DNA from: Hymenobacter cyanobacteriorum
GTDB lineage: Bacteria; Bacteroidota; Bacteroidia; Cytophagales; Hymenobacteraceae
Assembly: GCF_022631375.1 (NCBI RefSeq)
Contig: NZ_JALBGC010000003.1
Span: 620,001-684,000, forward strand
Reading direction: 5' to 3'
Length of the DNA: 64,000 nt
This document shows positions 60,401 to 64,000 of the stretch, piece after piece. The position numbers and the translations under genes were made by a program. Every line of letters starts with the position of its first letter. Position 1 is the stretch's first letter. The notes under the pieces were generated by a model. The model was not told the DNA's origin and did not search any database. It worked only from the letters and a program-made list of their open reading frames with translations.

Positions 60401-60853
60401 AATGGTGGGCAGCTGCTGCAGGGCTTCGCGGCCCACGGTGGTGCCGGCCCCGGTTTTGGTGGCTTGGGTGTTGCCTACTACCACCACTTCGTTCAGCTGC
60501 TGGGCCTCGGTGGCCATCACGAAGTTGAGCTTGGTGGTGTTGCCCAGCGTCAGGTACACGCCATCCACGGTCTGCTCCTTGAAGCCCACGTAGGTTACCG
60601 TTACCTGATAAGGCCCGCCGGGGGCCAGGTTCGGAATGGTGAAGCGGCCATCGGGCTCGGTGCCGGTGCCGCGCTTGGTGCCGGTGGGCAGGTTGGTGGC
60701 CACCACGGTCACGCCAATCAGTTCTTCACCTTTGTCGGACACGACTTTGCCGGTCAGGGCCGAAGTTGTTACCTGCGCCCGGCTGGCGGGCACGCCGGCC
60801 AGCAGCAGCACCAGCAGGAGCAAAACACGAGTAAACGAAGTATGCACAAGCAT
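57470..60853 (-). CDS. Oar-like TonB-dependent receptor
   Basis: This outer-membrane protein has 1127 residues. ATG 60853 opens a signal peptide (MLVHTSFTRVLLLLVLLLAG, then VPASRAQ). A CarboxypepD_reg domain follows (about 30-115: LTGKVVSDKGEELIGVTVVA, FTIPNLAPGGPYQVTVTYVG), then the plug (about 120-260: TTVGREALQQLPTISRSIQD, SFRYNNITLDGAVNNDAIGF) and a large barrel (WNGRIEYNNVADFLADKPNR, GGTGVFTGRVPFAWFGYAYY), ending RWQGQLGLRYSF. The long plug with LTLDGA and FSPSLGGQSG and the overall length match Oar proteins. These are TonB-dependent receptors in Myxococcus and Bacteroidota thought to pass proteins or peptides, including T9SS-related and protease-derived cargo. No SusD partner is present. 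A terminator follows. Confidence 0.92.
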   Translation of the reverse strand: MLVHTSFTRVLLLLVLLLAGVPASRAQVTTSALTGKVVSDKGEELIGVTVVATNLPTGTKRGTGTEPDGRFTIPNLAPGGPYQVTVTYVGFKEQTVDGVYLTLGNTTKLNFVMATEAQQLNEVVVVGNTQATKTGAGTTVGREALQQLPTISRSIQDFTRLDPRNSGNSFAGSSFRYNNITLDGAVNNDAIGFSPSLGGQSGTSGLPGGSARANPISLDAIQEIQASVAPYDVKLGNFTGGSINAVTRSGTNDFHGSVYGYGRNQNVTGRSIDENRSKIGSEYHDYQTGFRVGGPIIKNKLFFFTNAEIARRQEPQFYGAGTAGSPVTTDLAQQISSKLQNSYGYNVGEYGDYNIHANSNKVFARLDWNLNDKTSIALRHNYINSTATNLERSGSLFKFGSQDFNQNNIQNSTVLEVKSNFSSQFANNLILGYTNIHDYRDLLGGQSTLFPAVQINNVGTDPNKAYVGSNQILLGSDREASIFNTRQKTFEITDNFTFYKGAHALTLGTHNELYHIDYGFINSWNGRIEYNNVADFLADKPNRIRGTYNNTDNSYNYNFNNPSAAFNINFFSAYLQDEWNVNDKLKITPGIRFDIASLPTKPALNTGLVNNPQNDANTLNQTYSHTPWKDLDNNYLGQVQISPRLGFNYDVKGDGSVVLRGGTGVFTGRVPFAWFGYAYYNNGVNFNSVDVNNIRATNGGAGTVYTLNSDPNKIYSQLPSSAYNPANLKAGTTEVNLIDNDFKMPQVWRSSLALDYKLKTGTRFSVEGLYTKTLQDVKFENINLTDNVTYFGQGPTGSPRYTAPAGGSAKVNNGFSNAFFLTNTQKGYRYQLTGSVGQTINNLVDASVAYTYGKSYDISNGIRNSPQSNWELNPALNVNDPALALSNFDLRHRVVASLNLHKTFAQRFTGYFTSVLTYASGSPYTWVYNNNLLGNGQQNVQLAYIPSGPSDITFVTAVPKTTANPSGFAVDATGAQYNAFNSFVEGDSYLKTRRGQYAERNGGRTPWNNQADVRFMVEAKLGNLEPNAAGVTTGGGHTLQISLDLINVGNLLNRNWGRQYFVPNTFNSTLGTGLTQAAAYADGAGNLNASYTSVFNRPTYTYGTPATYSVDQLASRWQGQLGLRYSF

Positions 60854-61045
60854 AAAAGTGAGGGGGTTGATTGTGGCTGCAAAGTTCTGGGCCCTCAACG
60901 GCGGCCGGTCCTGTCGGGCCGTTGCCGAATTGTTGTATTTCGTGCCGACCTATAACATTCCCGTAACACGCGCCCTTGTTCCGTTCCGGCCGGCAGCTCA
61001 CATTATCATTGCATGAAGGGTAGATGAAGCAGGCATTTGGCCCCT

Positions 61046-61053
61046 TACTTTTG
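61046..61053 (+). promoter_or_regulatory. Bacteroidota -7 box (TACTTTTG) directly before an inverted repeat
   Basis: This full TAnnTTTG match ends at the first base of the large inverted repeat. If used, the GNAT transcript would begin with the repeat hairpin, a leader of about 125 nt. Nothing else recognisable was found in 60854-61045 apart from a one-mismatch minus-strand box, GAACTTTG, near the receptor start. Confidence 0.4.
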
Positions 61054-61160
61054 GCTGAACGGAGTAGGGGCGGGGCTTGCCCCCGCCCGGGCGCTCGCTT
61101 CGTCGCAACACTGCGGTTCAACGACGGGCGGGGGCAAGCCCCGCCCCTACTCCGTTCAGC
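61054..61160. repeat. Long inverted repeat, GGGGCGGGGC family
   Basis: Left arm 61054-61089 (GCTGAACGGAGTAGGGGCGG, then GGCTTGCCCCCGCCCG) is matched by its complement at about 61124-61160, with a spacer of about 34 bp. It is the only copy in the window. It occupies the 333-bp gap between the Oar-like receptor and the GNAT gene. It is REP/MITE-like. Confidence 0.9.
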
Positions 61161-61186
61161 TACTCCCCCACTTCCGGCCGGTTACC

Positions 61187-61780
61187 ATGACCATACACCC
61201 GATGGAGGCCCGCCACTGGCCCCAGGTTCGCGCGATTTACGAGGCCGGCATGGCCACCGGCAACGCCACCTTCGCCACCCAGGTAGCCCGGGGCCAAGGC
61301 TGGAACAAGGCCCACCTGTCGCACAGCCGCCTGGTGGCGCTGCACCCCAGCGGCCGCGTGCTGGGCTGGGCCGCTCTGTCTCCGGTTTCGGAGCAAAGCC
61401 ACCTGCCCGGCGTGGCCCAAATCCAAGTGTATGTAGCCACCACTGCCCAAACCCAGGGCGTGGGCCGGGCGCTGCTGGCGGCGCTGGTAGCCGCCTCCGA
61501 AGCCCACGGAATCTGGACGCTGCACGCCGTGGTATTCCCCGAAAACCAGGCCATTCAGTGTTTGTGCCAGAGCGTAGGCTTCCGGGTGGTGGGCCAGCAC
61601 CAGCGCATCGGGCAACTGCACGGCATCTGGCGCGACGTGTTGGTGCTGGAGCGTCGCAGCGCCGTGGTGGGCACTGCCGACAGCAGCCAGCTACCGCAGT
61701 CGCGGGCGCGGCCGGCCAGCGGCGCGCCTCACAGCGCCCGAAACCCGATGGGCAGCGTCACGCTCACCCACACCGGCTGA
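61187..61780 (+). CDS. GNAT family N-acetyltransferase
   Basis: This 197-residue protein starts at ATG 61187 (MTIHPMEARHWPQVRAIYEA). The fold landmarks follow the phosphinothricin-acetyltransferase-like (PAT/YwnH) group: IYEAGMATGNATFATQV at about 18-34, LGWAALSPVSEQSHL, the acetyl-CoA loop QTQGVGRALLAALVAASE, and FPENQAIQCLCQSVGFRVVG. The first 150 residues make a complete domain. The remaining 45 (from about SAVVGTADSSQ) are low-complexity and extend over the end of the convergent TonB-like gene by 52 bp, so the stop may have drifted. The substrate is unknown; relatives acetylate small amines or amino-acid analogues. Confidence 0.85.
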   Translation: MTIHPMEARHWPQVRAIYEAGMATGNATFATQVARGQGWNKAHLSHSRLVALHPSGRVLGWAALSPVSEQSHLPGVAQIQVYVATTAQTQGVGRALLAALVAASEAHGIWTLHAVVFPENQAIQCLCQSVGFRVVGQHQRIGQLHGIWRDVLVLERRSAVVGTADSSQLPQSRARPASGAPHSARNPMGSVTLTHTG

Positions 61781-62187
61781 CCGTTGATGCGGCCGGGCGT
61801 CCACCACGGCATGATGCGCACCAGCCGCAGGGCTTCCTCATCGAGGCCGTGGCCGAGGCCGCGCACCACGTGCGGGTCGCGCAGGTGGCCGTTGGCATCC
61901 ACCACAAAGGCCACGTGCACTTTGCCCGAAACCTGGTGGTCGAGCGCATCGGCCGGATAGTTGGTTTTACGGCTCAGAAACGTGAGCATCGCGGCCGGGC
62001 CGCCGGGGAAGGCCGGCATTTCCTCGGCTGCGAAATAGATTGTTGGGGCAATGGGGGCGGCCGCTAACGCAGCGGCCGGCGCATGGCCGCCGTCCGTTTG
62101 GGCGATGGGCGCAACCGAGGCCGTTTGGGCAGCAGCCGCGCCGGCCAGCAGCAGCAACCCGCACCCGATAGTAGCACCACGAAGCAT
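61729..62187 (-). CDS. TonB C-terminal domain periplasmic protein
   Basis: This 152-residue protein starts at ATG 62187 with a signal peptide (MLRGATIGCGLLLLAGAAAA). An Ala/Pro-rich linker of about 30 residues leads to a TonB_C-type domain (about 55-150): YFAAEEMPAFPGGPAAMLTF, YPADALDHQVSGKVHVAFVV, DANGHLRDPHVVRGLGHGLD, EEALRLVRIMPWWTPGRING and QPVWVSVTLPIGF. The pattern FPGGxxAxxxFL, YP, GxVxVxFVV, EALRxVxxMPxWxPG is the usual Bacteroidota form. It has a cleavable signal instead of the normal inner-membrane anchor, so it is a soluble periplasmic relative rather than a full energy transducer. A minus-strand TAGCTTTG box lies 28 bp upstream. Confidence 0.88.
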   Translation of the reverse strand: MLRGATIGCGLLLLAGAAAAQTASVAPIAQTDGGHAPAAALAAAPIAPTIYFAAEEMPAFPGGPAAMLTFLSRKTNYPADALDHQVSGKVHVAFVVDANGHLRDPHVVRGLGHGLDEEALRLVRIMPWWTPGRINGQPVWVSVTLPIGFRAL

Positions 62188-62215
62188 TGCTGAAACAGGA
62201 TAAATCGTTATGATA

Positions 62216-62223
62216 CAAAGCTA
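62216..62223 (-). promoter_or_regulatory. Bacteroidota -7 box (TAGCTTTG), minus strand
   Basis: This is a full TAnnTTTG match on the minus strand, 28 bp upstream of the TonB-like ATG at 62187. Confidence 0.5.
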
Positions 62224-62368
62224 AAGCAAGCAACTGCGCGCCTACTACCGTCCGAATTACGCTTGCGTTAGGCTTGTATGAATCTTCGCCGCTTCACTTT
62301 GGCAAGGCCTGGCACCGACGGACTGGCGCGCGTCTGCCACCCGAACCAGCCTGCCCAGCCCCAAACGC

Positions 62369-62401
62369 AAAAGAGCCAGCCCCCACCGGGCTGGCTCTTT
62401 T
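62369..62401. terminator. Intrinsic terminator before the T9SS type A gene
   Basis: AAAAGAGCCAGCCC at 62369-62382 pairs with GGGCTGGCTCTTTT at 62388-62401 around CCACC. It lies 54 bp past the minus-strand T9SS gene stop and is symmetrical, with A4 and T4 at the ends. Confidence 0.9.
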
Positions 62402-62454
62402 ACCAATAGTCAATAAATCAATTGAATAAATAACCTATGGAATGCAGCGGGCCG

Positions 62455-64000
62455 CTATTGGGCCACTACGAAGCGCACCGCCTGCACGGCCTCGGGTGTG
62501 GCTACCGTGGCCACGTACACGCCGGGGGCCAGGTTGGCCGGCAGGGCCAGGCGCTGCGGACCGGCGCCGAGCTTGCCGGCGGTGAGCACCACGGCCACCT
62601 CGCGGCCCATCACATCGAGCACGCGCACGGTGGCGGTGGTGGCGGTTTTCACGTCGAAGCCGAGCGTGGCCGCCCCCTCGGTCGGGTTCGGCGATACCGT
62701 TAGGGCCTGCAGCGGGGCGTTGGCAACTTCGCGGTTGGCGAGGGTCTGGCCGGCCACGTTATAGCAGGTAATCTGCGGGTTGAAGTTGGTCCAGCCGGTG
62801 GCCCAGTTGGTGGCCCCGAAGGCCCCGCGGTACGTTACCACGTCGAAGGTGCTGTTGGCACCGCCGTTGCCGGCCCCGGTCAGCTTGGCGCTGGTGAAGG
62901 CCGCGCCGGTATTCAGCAGCGAAGCGGCGGGCAGGTTGAAGGCGGGGGCGCACGACTTGTTACCGGCGGCGCACACGCCCTCGAAAGCGAAGTTGTCGGC
63001 GTTCAGGCCCAGGGCGGCCACCGTGCGGGTGGTGTCGCTGTTAGCCGCTACAAATGCATTGATGTTGAAGCCCGCCGTGGCTCCGCTGTTGCTCGTGACG
63101 CGGGCGGCGCGGCTGGGGAGCGGGCCGTAACCAGCCAGTACGTTATTGGCAAAGGCGAGCGAGCCGCTGGCGGCGCCGGCCGTGGTCAGGTTGCCCGAGT
63201 TGCTGTTCAACTCCAGGCCGTATCGGCGGCCGGCCAGCACGGTGTTGAAGATGCTGATGGCCGAGTTGCGGCGCACCAGCGCGGCGGCCGACGACGTGAA
63301 CGGCGAGGCCGGCGTGGGCGAGGTAGGCAGCAGAATGGTCATGTTCGAGAACACGGCCGAGGTCTGCGGGGTGTTGGCGGTGCCGGTGGCATCGTTGTCG
63401 CTCTCGAAGCCGTTCGACACGCCGCCCGAGGCGAAGTCGCCGCGGCTGGGGTCGCGCAGGGCCAGGCCAAACTGCACGCGGCCCGAATAACCGTTGTCGG
63501 TGTCGAAATCGTCATCCGTGCCAGCCAGGCCGATGAGGTACTTGGCGTTCACCGTGCCGCCAAACCACTCGAAGGAGTCATCATTCGAGGCCGTTACCTG
63601 AATGTGGTCGATGGTGGTGCCGTAACCCACGCCGCCCAGCGTCAGGCCGTTGATTTCGTTGTTCACGTCGAAGTTCACGCCCGGAAACTCGATGCGCACA
63701 TACTGCAGCGTGCCCGAGTTGTCGGCCGGGTCGGTGCCGCCGAAGTTGGCCACCACGCCGCCCTCAATGCTGGGGTTGCCGGGCAGGTTCACCGGCGCGC
63801 GGCCGCACAGAATCACGCCGCCCCAGTCGCCCGGTGCACGCGAGCCCGCCGGCTGATTCGAGGTGAATACGATGGGCTGCGTGGGCGTGCCAATGGCGTT
63901 CAGCTTGCCGCCCTGCCGGATAACCAGCGTGCCCTGGTTGGTTTTGTCGCCTTTGATGATGGTACCCGACTCGATGGTGAGCGTCACGCCGCTGTTCACG
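62455..64000 (-). CDS. T9SS type A sorting-domain protein with right-handed-helix-like body, 5' end outside window
   Basis: The frame is open to the right edge, so the N-terminus and signal peptide are missing. The visible 514 residues contain the block VTLTIESGTIIKGDKTNQGT, then LVIRQGGKLNAIGTPTQPIV, FTSNQPAGSRAPGDWGGVIL, LQYVRIEFPG and IDHIQVTASNDDSFEWFGGT. These form the repeated beta-strand pattern of parallel-helix or pectin-lyase-like surface proteins common in Bacteroidota. The C-terminus has the T9SS type A tail: LTVSPNPTEGAATLGFDV, VRVLDVMGREVAVVL and APGVYVATVATPEAVQAVRF, then VVAQ. It is expected to be secreted by T9SS and processed at the surface. The ligand is unknown. Confidence 0.9.
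   Translation of the reverse strand, partial: VNSGVTLTIESGTIIKGDKTNQGTLVIRQGGKLNAIGTPTQPIVFTSNQPAGSRAPGDWGGVILCGRAPVNLPGNPSIEGGVVANFGGTDPADNSGTLQYVRIEFPGVNFDVNNEINGLTLGGVGYGTTIDHIQVTASNDDSFEWFGGTVNAKYLIGLAGTDDDFDTDNGYSGRVQFGLALRDPSRGDFASGGVSNGFESDNDATGTANTPQTSAVFSNMTILLPTSPTPASPFTSSAAALVRRNSAISIFNTVLAGRRYGLELNSNSGNLTTAGAASGSLAFANNVLAGYGPLPSRAARVTSNSGATAGFNINAFVAANSDTTRTVAALGLNADNFAFEGVCAAGNKSCAPAFNLPAASLLNTGAAFTSAKLTGAGNGGANSTFDVVTYRGAFGATNWATGWTNFNPQITCYNVAGQTLANREVANAPLQALTVSPNPTEGAATLGFDVKTATTATVRVLDVMGREVAVVLTAGKLGAGPQRLALPANLAPGVYVATVATPEAVQAVRFVVAQ

Noticed and set aside
62455..64000. The partial protein as an autotransporter or adhesin of type V
   Set aside because: It has no beta-barrel; the C-terminus is a T9SS type A tail.
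1..64000. tRNA, rRNA, riboswitch, prophage or insertion sequence
   Set aside because: I found no cloverleaf, rRNA segment, transposase or phage gene in any gap; the only mobile-looking sequences are short palindromes without coding capacity.

Overview
The window looks like the chromosome of a high-GC member of the Bacteroidota, most likely Hymenobacter or a close relative in the Cytophagales. This rests on four things seen here: secreted proteins ending in type IX secretion (T9SS) type A or type B (gliding-motility-associated) tails, CarboxypepD_reg-type TonB-dependent receptors, a DUF1800/DUF1501 pair, and TAnnTTTG -7 promoter boxes close upstream of many starts. The species is an inference. 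I see no rRNA, tRNA, transposase, phage gene or CRISPR array.

Layout. 0-3.9 kb: DUF1800 (cut by the window edge), a Tat-exported DUF1501 protein, a LytTR response regulator and a small secreted protein. 4.0-16 kb: four genes of the kynurenine / 3-hydroxyanthranilate route on the minus strand (kmo, kynU, ACMSD, 3-hydroxyanthranilate dioxygenase). They are separated by a TonB-dependent receptor flanked by two related small proteins, an AlkB-like dioxygenase, membrane proteins and a lipoprotein. The fifth enzyme, an aldehyde dehydrogenase, lies at 31.8-33.2 kb on the plus strand. 15.9-31.6 kb: a glycan-assembly region with three GT2 dolichyl-phosphate-mannose-synthase-like enzymes, five multi-membrane GT-C-like proteins (a sixth, PIG-V-like, sits at 12.1-13.4 kb), a GH16 glycosidase, a lipoprotein and an SDR oxidoreductase. 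34-39.7 kb: a plus-strand nucleotide-sugar block (hexapeptide acetyltransferase, UDP-HexNAc dehydrogenase, galE, rfbB, a WbpP/TviC-like epimerase). 39.7-45.1 kb: minus-strand housekeeping and export genes (alpha/beta hydrolase, M28 peptidase lipoprotein, cysS, EEP-family membrane protein). 45.3-54.7 kb: three large T9SS type B surface proteins, two of them tandem paralogues. 54.7-64 kb: a Wzx-like flippase, a GT4 glycosyltransferase, an Oar-like receptor, a GNAT, a TonB-like protein and a T9SS type A protein cut by the right edge.

How the genes fit together. kmo, kynU, the dioxygenase, ACMSD and the semialdehyde dehydrogenase are consecutive steps taking kynurenine to 2-aminomuconate. The upstream steps (tryptophan dioxygenase, formamidase) and the final deaminase are not seen here. 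The nucleotide-sugar enzymes, GT2/GT-C proteins, flippase and GT4 together suggest synthesis of an envelope polysaccharide or glycoprotein glycan. A carbohydrate-binding-like jelly-roll module with a terminal DD motif appears to recur in two lipoproteins, on the C-termini of three GT-C proteins and at the N-terminus of a hydrolase.

The most unusual non-coding feature is a set of inverted-repeat elements. Three long-arm families (CATCCTGAGC, CATGCCGAGC and GGGGCGGGGC types) resemble REP/MITE elements. A second class is built from tandem 6-15-base words facing their complements across a spacer, with a different word in each element. Related word sequence enters coding sequence: it forms the stop codons of kynU and galE, the likely start of the GT4 gene, an in-frame insertion in cysS and probably another in the GT4 gene.
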